Below, piece by piece: positions 41,783-50,185 of a stretch of 64,000 bases of DNA. Position numbers and translations under genes: made by a program. Position 1 is the stretch's first letter; the number at the start of each line of letters is the position of its first letter. The stretch is from Mycolicibacter sinensis (lineage in GTDB: Bacteria; Actinomycetota; Actinomycetes; Mycobacteriales; Mycobacteriaceae): positions 1 through 64,000 of the forward strand of contig NZ_LZJK01000034.1 of NCBI RefSeq assembly GCF_001667945.1, written 5' to 3'. Below the pieces are notes generated by a model. It was not told the DNA's origin. It worked only from the letters and a program-made list of their open reading frames with translations, and ran no database searches.

Positions 41783-43546
41783 GTGTATGACCTCGCGATC
41801 ACCGGTGGCACCGTCGTCGACGGAACGGGAGCCGACCGCTACCTGGCCGATGTGGGGGTCCGGGGCGGGCGCATCGTGGCGGTGCAGCGCCGCACCGGAC
41901 CCGACGATCCGGGACTGGCGGGGCCGGCGGCCGAAACGATCGATGCCACTGGGAAAGTCGTCGCGCCGGGGTTCGTCGATATCCACACTCACTACGACGG
42001 GCAGGTCAGCTGGGACAGCCTCCTGGAGCCGTCCAGCGGCCACGGCGTGACCACGATCGTCAGCGGGAATTGCGGGGTCGGGTTCGCCCCGGTCCGGCCC
42101 GGCAGCGAGGAATGGCTGATCAAGCTGATGGAGGGCGTCGAGGACATTCCGGGCACCGCGCTGACCGAGGGCATCACCTGGGGCTGGGAGAGCTATCCCG
42201 AGTACCTTGATGTGCTCGACCGGCAGCACTTCGCTGTCGACGTCGGCAGCCAAGTCGCGCACGGGGCGGTCCGCGCCTACGCGATGGGCGAGCGGGGTGC
42301 CCGCAACGAGCCGGCGACGCCCGACGACATCGCGGCGATGAGCCGCCTGGTGCAGGAAGCCGTCGAGGCTGGGGCGCTGGGATTTTCGACGTCGCGCACC
42401 CTGGCACATCGGGCCATGGACGGCGAGCCGGTGCCGGGGACGTTCGCCGCCGAAGACGAACTGTTCGGCCTGGGCCGGGCCATGGCGGCCGGCGGGCAGG
42501 CGGTCTTCGAACTGGCCCCGCAGGGGGCGGCCGGGGAGGATATCGTCGCGCCGAAGAAGGAGCTGGAATGGATGCAGCGCCTCGGTGCCGAGATCGACCG
42601 GCCGGTGTCGTTCGCGCTGATCCAGGTCGACGCCGACCCCAATCTGTGGCGTGAGCAGTTGGATATCTCCGCGGCTGCCCACCAGGCGGGCAGCGCGCTG
42701 TACCCGCAGATCGCCGCCCGGCCGTTCGGCATGCTGCTCGGCTTCCCCGGGCATCACGCGTTCACCCACCGGCCGACCTACCGGCGGCTGAAGGCCGAAT
42801 GCAGCCGCGCCGAACTCGCGCAACGGCTTGCCGAACCGGCGGTGAAGGCGGCGATCCTGTCCGAAGAGGACCTGCCGGTGGACCCCTCCGTGCAGTTCGA
42901 CGCCATGTTCGCGTTGGTGCAACACTCGCTGCATCGCATCTACGACCTGGGTGACCCGCCGGACTACGAGCCCACCCCGGAGCGCTCGGTGGCGGCGATC
43001 GCCGCGGCGCGCGGCGAGGACCCGCTGGCGACGTTGTACGACGTGATGCTGCAGGCCGATGCCGGCGCCATGCTGATGCTGCCGTTCTTCAACTACGCCG
43101 ACGGCAACCACGACGCGATCCGCGAGATGCTCACCCACCCCGCCTGCGTGCTGGGGCTCTCCGACGGCGGAGCGCACTGCGGAATGATCTGCGACGCCTC
43201 CTATCCCACCTACCTGCTCACCCACTGGGCCCGGGACCGGCATCGCGGCGACAAGCTGCCGCTGGAGTACCTGGTGCGCAAACAGTGCCGCGACACCGCG
43301 CAGCTGTTCGGCCTCACCGATCGCGGCGTCATCGAGGTCGGCAAGAAGGCCGACATCAACGTGATCGACATGGACGCGCTGACCCTGCTCCCGGCTCGGA
43401 TGGCTTATGACCTGCCGGCCGGCGGGCGCCGCCTGCTGCAGGGGGCGAGCGGGTATGTTGCGACGATCGTCAGCGGTACCGTCACCCGGCGCAACGGCGT
43501 CGACACCGGTGCACGGCCGGGGCGTCTGGTGCGCGGAGCGCGCTAG
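41783..43546 (+). CDS. N-acyl-D-amino-acid deacylase-like amidohydrolase
   Basis: A 587-residue amidohydrolase-3 protein. It opens [19 protein letters not shown] (the small beta-sandwich), then [18 protein letters not shown] with the HxH metal pair, [33 protein letters not shown], and near the C-terminus [19 protein letters not shown] with the metal Asp, plus [10 protein letters not shown] returning to the sandwich. The group includes D-aminoacylase and many N-acyl-D-amino-acid deacylases; mycobacteria carry several paralogues of unproven substrate. GTG 41783 follows AAGGAG at 6 bases. Followed 18 bp later by an SRPBCC gene, and opposed by a TetR. Confidence 0.88.
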   Translation: MYDLAITGGTVVDGTGADRYLADVGVRGGRIVAVQRRTGPDDPGLAGPAAETIDATGKVVAPGFVDIHTHYDGQVSWDSLLEPSSGHGVTTIVSGNCGVGFAPVRPGSEEWLIKLMEGVEDIPGTALTEGITWGWESYPEYLDVLDRQHFAVDVGSQVAHGAVRAYAMGERGARNEPATPDDIAAMSRLVQEAVEAGALGFSTSRTLAHRAMDGEPVPGTFAAEDELFGLGRAMAAGGQAVFELAPQGAAGEDIVAPKKELEWMQRLGAEIDRPVSFALIQVDADPNLWREQLDISAAAHQAGSALYPQIAARPFGMLLGFPGHHAFTHRPTYRRLKAECSRAELAQRLAEPAVKAAILSEEDLPVDPSVQFDAMFALVQHSLHRIYDLGDPPDYEPTPERSVAAIAAARGEDPLATLYDVMLQADAGAMLMLPFFNYADGNHDAIREMLTHPACVLGLSDGGAHCGMICDASYPTYLLTHWARDRHRGDKLPLEYLVRKQCRDTAQLFGLTDRGVIEVGKKADINVIDMDALTLLPARMAYDLPAGGRRLLQGASGYVATIVSGTVTRRNGVDTGARPGRLVRGAR

Positions 43547-43564
43547 CGGGAAAGGAATCAACAG

Positions 43565-44077
43565 TTGTCTCGGATGTATCCGTGTGAGCAGGTCGGCCTG
43601 GAATTTCTCCAGCGCGCGCCGCAGCGGTTCAGCAACAGCGTCGATCTGGCTGTGACGCCCGACGAGGTCTGGGAGGTCCTCACCGATGCCGAAGCCTGGC
43701 CGCACTGGGCGTCCGTCATCACCAACGTGACCTGGACCAGCCCCGAGCCGCACGGTGTCGGCACGACCCGAGTCGTCGACATGCGGGGCGGCATTGTCGG
43801 TGACGAGGAGTTCCTGGCCTGGGATCCGGGACGGCACATGGCCTTTCGCTTCAACGCGAGCTCGACCTCGGCGTTGGCGGTCTTCGTCGAGGACTACCGC
43901 ATCGAAGCTACCGCGCAGGGCTGTCGGCTCACGTGGACCCTGGCCAACCGGCTGACCGGACCGGCGAAGCTGTTCTCCCCGGTGAGTGCACCGCTGATGA
44001 ATCTGGCGTTTCGCCGCTTCCTGTCCAACCTGCGCCGCTACACCGACACGCGGTTCGTCACGGCCGGGCGCGGGTAA
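43565..44077 (+). CDS. SRPBCC-family (polyketide cyclase/START-like) protein
   Basis: A 170-residue helix-grip protein: FSNSVDLAVTPDEVWEVLTDAEAWPHW is the classic opening, then GVGTTRVVDMRGGIVGDEEF, WDPGRHMAFRF, and a C-terminal amphipathic helix (LMNLAFRRFLSNLRRYTD). Likely binds a hydrophobic ligand. TTG 43565 follows AAAGGA at 9 bases; ATG 43574 is an alternative. In operon with the D-aminoacylase-like gene. Convergent with the P450 gene; a long hairpin lies between the two. Confidence 0.8.
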   Translation: MSRMYPCEQVGLEFLQRAPQRFSNSVDLAVTPDEVWEVLTDAEAWPHWASVITNVTWTSPEPHGVGTTRVVDMRGGIVGDEEFLAWDPGRHMAFRFNASSTSALAVFVEDYRIEATAQGCRLTWTLANRLTGPAKLFSPVSAPLMNLAFRRFLSNLRRYTDTRFVTAGRG

Positions 44078-44088
44078 TGCACTGGGCG

Positions 44089-44146
44089 CGAGTGTGCGCC
44101 GTTGTACGCCGGACCTCGGCGTGTCGCGTACAGGCACGCACGCTCG
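44089..44146. terminator. long imperfect hairpin (mycobacterial intergenic palindrome), bidirectional terminator candidate
   Basis: Two 21-base arms (44089-44109 and 44126-44146) pair at 16 of 21 positions plus one G-U, beginning CGAG(T/C)GTGCG and closing TGTACGC, around a 16-base loop. It fills the gap between convergent genes. Similar GTGCG...CGCAC palindromes recur between genes in mycobacteria, to my recollection. No T-run follows. Confidence 0.55.
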
Positions 44147-44158
44147 GCGTCTAACGCG

Positions 44159-45385
44159 TTAGCGCGGGTCGACGACGACCGGCATGTGCCGGACTCCGGT
44201 GTGCTTGTTGCTGCGGACGTATTCGATCGGCCCGGTCAAGCTCACCGCCCCAACCCGGTCCAACAGCACGTCGAAGATGACCCGCATCTCCATGCGGGCC
44301 AGCGTGGAACCGAGGCAGAAGTGCGCGCCGCGGCCGAACGTCAAATGCGGATTCGGGTTTCGGCCGATATCAAAGGTGTAGGGATCGGCGAACACGGTTT
44401 CGTCGCGGTTGGCCGAGGCCCACCACAGGCTCACCTTGTCACCGGCGCGGATCTGCCGGCCGTGCAGTTCGACGTCTCGGGTGGCGGTCCGCCGGTTGTA
44501 CGGCGTCGACGACGCCCAGCGCAACAGTTCCTCGATGGCGACCGGTAGCAGCGCACGGTCCCGGCGCAACCGCTCCCACGCCTCGGGATGCTCGCTGAGC
44601 GCCGCCATCCCGATCGCGATCGAATTGCGCGTCGTCTCACTGCCCGCAGCCATGATCAAGCTCAGAAACATCTGCTGCTCGTTGTCGGTGAGCGGCTCGC
44701 CATCGATCACCGCGTGCGTCACCACCGACAGCAGGTCATCGGCGGGCTGGGCGCGTTTGCGCTCCAAGAGGTTCGCGCCGTAGGCGAACATCCGGGCCTG
44801 GGCCTGCACCATCCGGTCATTCACCTCGCCGATCTCACGATCCTGGTAGTCCAGCGTGACGTTGGCCCAGTTCATCAGCTCGTGTCGGTCTTCCTGCGGG
44901 ACGCCCACCAGCTCCGCGACCGCCTGCAGCGGCAGCTCCGCGGCGACATCGACCAGGAAGTCGCATTCCCGCTTGGCCAGGGCGGCCTCGACGATCGCGA
45001 CCGCACGCCGGCGCAGATCCTGCTCGATCCGGCGCAGGGCGCGCGGAGACATGCTGGGCATCAGGAGCTTTCGGAATTTCGCGTGCCGCGGATCGTCCAT
45101 CATGTTCAACAGTGCACCGACCGCGAAACCCAGCGGCATGTCCTCTAAGGTGGTGCCGCCGCCGTCGCGCCCGCCACCGGTCTCCGAGGAGAAGGTCTGC
45201 TGATCGGTGGACGCGGCCACAATGTCCGCGTAGCGGCTGAGCACCCAGAATCCTTCACCGCCGGGGGAGTGCGCCGTCGCCGGATGGAACCAGACCGGGG
45301 ATTCGCGGCGCAGCACGTCGAACACGTGGTGCGGGAATCCGGATGTGAAGCGGTCCAGGTCGGTGAGGTCGATGTCGTGGTGCAT
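44159..45385 (-). CDS. cytochrome P450
   Basis: A 408-residue soluble bacterial P450. The I-helix oxygen-activation motif reads AAGSETTRN (near residue 245; Glu replaces the more usual Asp-Thr acid), the K-helix EELLR, then ATRDVELHGRQIRAGDKVSLW and the haem loop FGRGAHFCLGSTLARMEM with the thiolate Cys around residue 356. ATG 45385 is used; a TTG directly before it is in frame. Needs a ferredoxin and reductase, neither present nearby. The family looks like the mycobacterial steroid/fatty-acid hydroxylases, but I cannot place it in a CYP number. Confidence 0.93.
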   Translation of the reverse strand: MHHDIDLTDLDRFTSGFPHHVFDVLRRESPVWFHPATAHSPGGEGFWVLSRYADIVAASTDQQTFSSETGGGRDGGGTTLEDMPLGFAVGALLNMMDDPRHAKFRKLLMPSMSPRALRRIEQDLRRRAVAIVEAALAKRECDFLVDVAAELPLQAVAELVGVPQEDRHELMNWANVTLDYQDREIGEVNDRMVQAQARMFAYGANLLERKRAQPADDLLSVVTHAVIDGEPLTDNEQQMFLSLIMAAGSETTRNSIAIGMAALSEHPEAWERLRRDRALLPVAIEELLRWASSTPYNRRTATRDVELHGRQIRAGDKVSLWWASANRDETVFADPYTFDIGRNPNPHLTFGRGAHFCLGSTLARMEMRVIFDVLLDRVGAVSLTGPIEYVRSNKHTGVRHMPVVVDPR

Positions 45386-45422
45386 CAACGAGGACCATAC
45401 ACACAGGTGTTGGTGTCCCGTC

Positions 45423-45428
45423 TATAGT
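45423..45428 (+). promoter_or_regulatory. -10 box for a leaderless transcript
   Basis: TATAGT followed by 7 bases and the GTG at 45436; the best match to the TANNNT leaderless pattern in this window. It lies 37 bp from the divergent P450 start. Confidence 0.6.
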
Positions 45429-45435
45429 TCGGCGT

Positions 45436-46380
45436 GTGAGTGCGACGGACTGGACCTTGGAGCAGGGTTCGCCTCAGTATGGCCGGACCGCCGTTGTGAC
45501 CGGCGCGAACACCGGCGTCGGTCTCGAAGTCGCCCGGGGACTGGCGACACTGGGGGCCACCGTGGTGCTGGCCTGCCGCAACGGCGATGCTGCGGCGGCG
45601 GCCCGCGACGACATTCTGCGGACCGTTCCGGGCGCGCGAATCGACGTCGTTGGCCTGGATGTCGCTGACCTGGCCTCGGTGCGCGCCTGCGCGGAGGAGT
45701 TGCGGGCCGGCTACCCCGTCATCGACGTCCTGGTCAACAACGCCGGTGTCATGCACCAGAGCCGGCAGCTGACCGCCGATGGCTTCGAAGGCGACTTCGG
45801 GACGAATTTCCTTGGGCCGTTTGCCCTCACGGGGTTGCTGCTCGACCGCGTCCTGGCTTCACCGGCCGGGCGGATCGTCGCGGTGAACAGCAAGACCAGC
45901 CGGGGCGGCCGGATCGCATTCGACGATCTGCAGTTGGAGAAGTCGTTCACCCCGGCGGTGGCCTACACCCAGTCCAAGCTCGCCCAGCTGATGGCCGTGT
46001 TCGAACTGCAGCGTCGGCTAGAAGCGCTTGGCAGCACGGCGATTTCGTTGGCCGCACACCCCGGCGGAACCCGCACGGGAATCCTGCGCGAGCAACCCCG
46101 TTCGGTGCGTTGGGTGTTCAACCGCCGGTTCCGCCATCTGACGGGATGGTTCACCCAAGACCCCACCGGCGGTGCGCTGCCGATGCTGCGGGCAGCGACC
46201 GACCCCACCGCGACGGGCGGCCAGTTCTACGGCCCCGGAGGGCGTTTCGAGCAGATCGGGCCGCCGGTGCTGGTCCGCGCCGCCGGCCGGGCCCAGGACA
46301 TCGAAGCCCAGCAGCGACTCTGGAAGATCGCCGAAGACCTCACCGGCGTGACCTACCCGATGACCCGCGAACCTTCGTAG
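45436..46380 (+). CDS. short-chain dehydrogenase/reductase (retinol dehydrogenase/WWOX-like)
   Basis: A 314-residue SDR: TGANTGVGLEVARGLA for the cofactor, LACRNGDAAAAA with an Arg after strand 2 suggesting NADPH, NNAGVMHQ, Ser in VAVNSKTS and the YxxxK pair in AYTQSKLAQ, plus LAAHPGGTRTGI. This matches the light-dependent protochlorophyllide reductase/retinol dehydrogenase branch. GTG 45436 is the leaderless start. Divergent from the P450 and possibly functionally paired with it (alcohol to ketone). Its final 41 bases overlap the convergent TetR gene. Confidence 0.9.
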   Translation: MSATDWTLEQGSPQYGRTAVVTGANTGVGLEVARGLATLGATVVLACRNGDAAAAARDDILRTVPGARIDVVGLDVADLASVRACAEELRAGYPVIDVLVNNAGVMHQSRQLTADGFEGDFGTNFLGPFALTGLLLDRVLASPAGRIVAVNSKTSRGGRIAFDDLQLEKSFTPAVAYTQSKLAQLMAVFELQRRLEALGSTAISLAAHPGGTRTGILREQPRSVRWVFNRRFRHLTGWFTQDPTGGALPMLRAATDPTATGGQFYGPGGRFEQIGPPVLVRAAGRAQDIEAQQRLWKIAEDLTGVTYPMTREPS

Positions 46381-46969
46381 CGCCGCGGGCGGCCGTCACC
46401 GCCGGCGCGATCCACCGGCGCAGCAGGCGCCGCAACTCGTCACCCGGGGCCGGCAGCGGCGCCAGGATGAACGACTGTAAGGTGCGCAGCACCATCTCGA
46501 TGATGTCGTCGATGGCTTGGTCATCGAACCCGGTCCAGTCGACATCGAGCCGCTCGAGCAGCGAATGCCCGAAGGTGCGGCCGGTATCGGTGGTTACCGT
46601 GACGGCAAAGGCACTGGGCTGCTGGGCGCGCAGCAGCAGGCCGACGTAGGGATCGTCGGGGAGCCGTTCCAAAGTCAGCGCGACACCTTCGGCGACCGCA
46701 TCGCCGGGGTCGGTCATGCCGGCCAGTGCCGCGGCGAGTTGATCCAGGAAATCCCCGACGCCGTCGATCGCGGTGGCCGACAGCAGCTCCTCGGTACTGG
46801 GGAAGTACCGGTAGACGGTCTGGCGGGTTACGCCGAGGGTGCGGGCCACGTCGGCGATGCTGGTCTGCTCGCCGCGTTCGTCGATGGTGCGCCGGGTGGC
46901 GTCGAGAATCCGCGCCACCGCCTCCTCATCGCTGGCGGGCACATCGCCGCCCCAACCTCGGGTACGCAT
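46340..46969 (-). CDS. TetR-family regulator
   Basis: A 209-residue regulator: DEEAVARILDATRRTIDERG, TSIADVARTLGVTRQTVYRYFPSTEELL (HTH, residues 15-63), then a typical helical ligand domain with FAVTVTTDTGRTFGHSLLERL. ATG 46969 is favoured over the longer frame to 47044. It is divergent from the aldehyde dehydrogenase at 47216; repeated AAACTGT elements in the gap are the candidate sites. The 3' end is antisense to the SDR end. Confidence 0.86.
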   Translation of the reverse strand: MRTRGWGGDVPASDEEAVARILDATRRTIDERGEQTSIADVARTLGVTRQTVYRYFPSTEELLSATAIDGVGDFLDQLAAALAGMTDPGDAVAEGVALTLERLPDDPYVGLLLRAQQPSAFAVTVTTDTGRTFGHSLLERLDVDWTGFDDQAIDDIIEMVLRTLQSFILAPLPAPGDELRRLLRRWIAPAVTAARGATKVRGSSGRSRR

Positions 46970-47118
46970 CAGAGCCTCCGTGCCCGGGGCCGACGTCGCT
47001 TCATAGCCGGAACGGTACCCACCGCGATCAGCCGGAAGCTGCACGGCAAAGGCGCACCGTTTCGGTGTCCTTACCCGGGAGTTGTCCTGACCAGCGCCAG
47101 CACATACCGCAGCGTTAC

Positions 47119-47144
47119 AAACTGTGGATAAACTGTCTCACTGT
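47119..47144. promoter_or_regulatory. repeated half-sites between TetR and aldehyde dehydrogenase genes
   Basis: AAACTGT occurs at 47119-47125 and 47130-47136, 11 bp apart (one helical turn), with CACTGT at 47139-47144. The 246-bp gap otherwise shows no gene. Probable regulator-binding or promoter region of the gene at 47216. Confidence 0.4.
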
Positions 47145-47215
47145 TGACCCGGCCGCCCGCCGGATGCTAAGCAGATGCACAGCACCTCCGCTGTCGTCGT
47201 TAGAAGGGTCCCGCC

Positions 47216-48673
47216 ATGGCACTGCAGTCGGTAATCGATGATCTGGCGAAGCGCCCCGGCACCGGCGAGGTGATCCCGGTGATCGACCCGGCCACCGAGG
47301 AGCAGATCACCGAGTTCCGCGACGCCGGCCCCGAAGCCGTCGACGCCGCCGTCGCCCGCGCCAAGGCCGCCTACCAGTCCGGTGTGTGGACCGACATCCC
47401 GGCCCGCCAGCGCGCCAAGGTGCTGTGGCGCCTCGGCGACCTGATCGACGAGCATGCCAAGGAATTCGCCGAGCTGGAATCCCTGGACGCCGGGATGCCG
47501 CCGGCTCAGGCCGAGATGATCGTCTCCACCTGCGCGGAGTTCTTCCGCTACTACGCCGGCTGGTGCACCAAGCTCAATGGCACCAGCTACCAGGTGCAGA
47601 TGGAGGGCGGGGTCAACAGCACCCACGCCAACTTCCACGCCTACACCCACAAGGAGCCCTACGGGGTCGTCGGCCTGATCTACCCGTGGAACGGTCCGCT
47701 GTTCAACGCCTGCGCCAAGGTCGCCCCGGCGCTGGCGGCGGGCTGCTCGAGCGTCGTCAAACCGGCCGAGGAGACGCCGCTGTCAGCGGTGCTGCTGGAG
47801 AATCTGATCACGCAAGCCGGTGTGCCCGAGGGCGTTACCAACTTCGTGATCGGCTACGGCGCCACCGCTGGCGCGGCGATCACCGCCCACCCCGACGTGG
47901 AGAAGGTCGCCTTCACCGGCTCGACCGAGGTCGGCAAGCAGATCATGCGCAACGCCGCGGACCACCTGAACAAGGTCACCCTCGAGCTGGGCGGCAAGTC
48001 TCCGGTGCTGATCTACTCCGACGCCGACTTGGACATGGCGATCATGATGGCCTCGATGGGCATCTTCGTGCACTCCGGGCAGGGCTGCGTGTGCGGCTCG
48101 CGGGTCTTCGTGCAGCGCAGCGTCTACGAGCGCGTGGTGGCCGGCATCGCGATGATCGGCGACAACCTGGTGCTCGGTGGGCCCCAGGACGAGGGTGCCA
48201 TGATCAGCCCGCTGGTCAGCCAGAAGCAGCTCGACCGCGTCATGGGCTACATCGAGCAGGGCCGCCAAGACGGCGTCGAGATCGTCAGCGGCGGTTACCG
48301 GTTGGACCGCAAGGGTTACTTCATCAAACCCACTGTGGTCACCGGCGTTGACCCGGCCACCAGCCGCCTGTACAAGGAGGAGATCTTCGGCCCCGTCGTC
48401 ACGATCCTGCCGTTCGACGACGACGACGAGGCCGTCGCGATGGCCAACGACACCAGCTACGGGCTGGCCGCCACCGCCTGGACCACCAACCTGGCCCGCG
48501 CGCACAACCTGGGCAAGCGGCTCAACGCCGGCATGGTGGGACTGAACTGTCAGCTGACGTTCGACCACAACGTGCCCTTCGGCGGCTACAAACAGTCCGG
48601 CATCGGCAAGGAGTTCGGCTACGAGGGCATCGAGGCCTACCTGAAGACCAAGTCGATCTGGGCGGCGCTGTAG
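47216..48673 (+). CDS. NAD(P)-dependent aldehyde dehydrogenase
   Basis: A 485-residue ALDH: YPWNGPLF, KPAEETPLSAVLLE, FTGSTEVGK, LELGGKSP with Glu257 as general base, SGQGC with nucleophile Cys291, KEEIFGPVV and FGGYKQSGIGKEFG. Shares the order and many blocks with the ALDH at 6933-8342, including NPxTEEQI-type opening and the YYAGW segment, so they are paralogues. ATG 47216 follows AAGGG at 9 bases. An LLM oxidoreductase begins 18 bp later. Divergent TetR likely responds to the aldehyde or its precursor. Confidence 0.94.
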   Translation: MALQSVIDDLAKRPGTGEVIPVIDPATEEQITEFRDAGPEAVDAAVARAKAAYQSGVWTDIPARQRAKVLWRLGDLIDEHAKEFAELESLDAGMPPAQAEMIVSTCAEFFRYYAGWCTKLNGTSYQVQMEGGVNSTHANFHAYTHKEPYGVVGLIYPWNGPLFNACAKVAPALAAGCSSVVKPAEETPLSAVLLENLITQAGVPEGVTNFVIGYGATAGAAITAHPDVEKVAFTGSTEVGKQIMRNAADHLNKVTLELGGKSPVLIYSDADLDMAIMMASMGIFVHSGQGCVCGSRVFVQRSVYERVVAGIAMIGDNLVLGGPQDEGAMISPLVSQKQLDRVMGYIEQGRQDGVEIVSGGYRLDRKGYFIKPTVVTGVDPATSRLYKEEIFGPVVTILPFDDDDEAVAMANDTSYGLAATAWTTNLARAHNLGKRLNAGMVGLNCQLTFDHNVPFGGYKQSGIGKEFGYEGIEAYLKTKSIWAAL

Positions 48674-48691
48674 AGCCGGCGGGGGCTCGTA

Positions 48692-49534
48692 ATGATCGAG
48701 TGGTTCCTGTTCCTGCCACAGAGCAGGCTGGGCATCGACGACATCGTGACGCGGGCACGCACCGCCGAAGCCAGTGGCTTTCACGGGGTGGCGTTCATCG
48801 ACCACCTGGAAACGCCGATGGCCCCCGACGCCCCGATCTGGGAGGCGATGACGATTGCCACCTGGGTCGCCGCGCACACGCAGCGGCTGCGGATCGGCCA
48901 TCTGGTGCTCTGCGACGCCTTTCGGCATCCGGCGGTGCTGGCCAAGCAGGCGGTGACGCTGGCCGAAGCCTCCGGAGGACGTTTCGAGCTGGGGCTGGGG
49001 TCCGGGTCGATGCCCGACGAGCTGGCCCGGTTCGGGCTCGGTGCGCCCACCGCCGGCCAGCGGGTCAGCGCCCTGGAACAGACCGTGACCGCCCTGCGGC
49101 GCTACTGGGCCGGCGGCGCCGACACCCAGCTGCCGGCACCGAGCAATCCGATCCCGCTGCTGCTGGCCGGCCGGGGACCGCGGATGCTGGAACTGGTTGC
49201 CCGTCATGCTGATTGGTGGAATCTTCCGGCGACCCACGTCGATCAACTGCCGGACCTGTCGCCCAGGGTCGGCTCGGCGCGGGTGTCGGTGCAGCAGATG
49301 GTCGGCTTCATCGGGGACGGTGCCGATGCCGATGCGGTGACCGCTAAGGCGCGACGCCGCTTCAGTCAGCTCGGCCCGGGGCTGGTGTGTGGCCGCGCCG
49401 ACGAACTGATCGACTACTTCACCGGCCTGCGCAGTCAAGGCGCGCAGCGGTTTTACGTGTGGTTCGCCGATTTCGCTGCGCCGGAGACGATTGCCGAATT
49501 CGGAAAGCGGGTAATTTCGGCACTGGGGGAATGA
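48692..49534 (+). CDS. LLM-class (F420-dependent) oxidoreductase
   Basis: A 280-residue luciferase-like barrel: MIEWFLFLPQSR as first strand, AEASGFHGVAFIDHLE, FRHPAVLAKQAVTLAEASGGR, LGLGSGSMPDEL and PIPLLLAGRGPRMLELVARH. Shorter than the typical 300-350 residue members but complete. It probably uses F420 as judged from lineage. Eighteen bp after the aldehyde dehydrogenase and 28 bp before the Tat-exported protein. Confidence 0.87.
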   Translation: MIEWFLFLPQSRLGIDDIVTRARTAEASGFHGVAFIDHLETPMAPDAPIWEAMTIATWVAAHTQRLRIGHLVLCDAFRHPAVLAKQAVTLAEASGGRFELGLGSGSMPDELARFGLGAPTAGQRVSALEQTVTALRRYWAGGADTQLPAPSNPIPLLLAGRGPRMLELVARHADWWNLPATHVDQLPDLSPRVGSARVSVQQMVGFIGDGADADAVTAKARRRFSQLGPGLVCGRADELIDYFTGLRSQGAQRFYVWFADFAAPETIAEFGKRVISALGE

Positions 49535-49562
49535 CCGCGTCGCTCAGAAGAAGGGGTCACCC

Positions 49563-50183
49563 GTGACCGACTTTGCGAACAACGCCCTCTCCCGACGCTC
49601 CTTCGTGCGCGGCGCCGCCTGGTCGGTGCCCGCGGTGGCGATTGCGCTGGCTGCGCCGCGCGCCCGGGCGGCGCCGCCCGGCTCGCAGGACTGCGGTGAT
49701 CCGACCGAGCTGATCGAGAACTGCGTGGTGCAGCTACCCGAAGAGTTCACCTCGACCAGCTTCAGCACCACCGCCGTCGCCGGCGGCACGAACTACTCCA
49801 TTCTGTTCAGCACCAACATCCGGCCCGGGCCGTCGGTGCCCGCGGCCGCCACCGGCTACCGGATCAACAGCGACGGTCTGACCGGCACTAAACGTGACGG
49901 CGTGCCGTTCTCGATCACGCCACACATCGGTGAGCGGGGACCCCGGGTGCTCGGCGCACCGTCGGGGTCGTCGTTGGGTTTCGTCGTCGACGTACCGTGG
50001 ACGGCCGGACAGTTGGTGCGCAACTTCGCCTACACCTTCGACGTCGTCTATCTCAACGGGCTGACCGAGATTCAGACCTGCTCGTATGTGACCGCGATGG
50101 CGCTGGCCGAGAACGGGATGATCGTCGGTGGCGTCGGCTCGGTGACGTTCTCCCCACCGCGGCTCACCTCCTGCGCCGGGTGA
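49563..50183 (+). CDS. Tat-exported protein of unknown function
   Basis: A 206-residue protein with a twin-arginine signal: LSRRSFVRGAAWSVPAVAIA, then a cleavage region ARAAP near residues 33-37. The mature part is a Cys-containing (DCGDP, ENCV, QTCSY, TSCAG) probably beta-rich domain with FSITPHIGERGPRV and DVVYLNGLTEIQTCS; four Cys could form two disulphides. I recognise no family. GTG 49563 follows AAGGGG. It follows the LLM gene closely, so may share the transcript, though a secreted protein at the end of a redox operon is unusual. Confidence 0.78.
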   Translation: MTDFANNALSRRSFVRGAAWSVPAVAIALAAPRARAAPPGSQDCGDPTELIENCVVQLPEEFTSTSFSTTAVAGGTNYSILFSTNIRPGPSVPAAATGYRINSDGLTGTKRDGVPFSITPHIGERGPRVLGAPSGSSLGFVVDVPWTAGQLVRNFAYTFDVVYLNGLTEIQTCSYVTAMALAENGMIVGGVGSVTFSPPRLTSCAG

Positions 50184-50185
50184 AC

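Noticed and set aside
41708..44137. 809-residue open frame on the minus strand, and similar long frames at 35772-37646, 62307-63821, 9162-10745
   Set aside because: They run antisense across genes with clear domains (D-aminoacylase, MmpL, acyltransferase, LLM). They lack any motif or ribosome site and reflect the high GC third-position bias.
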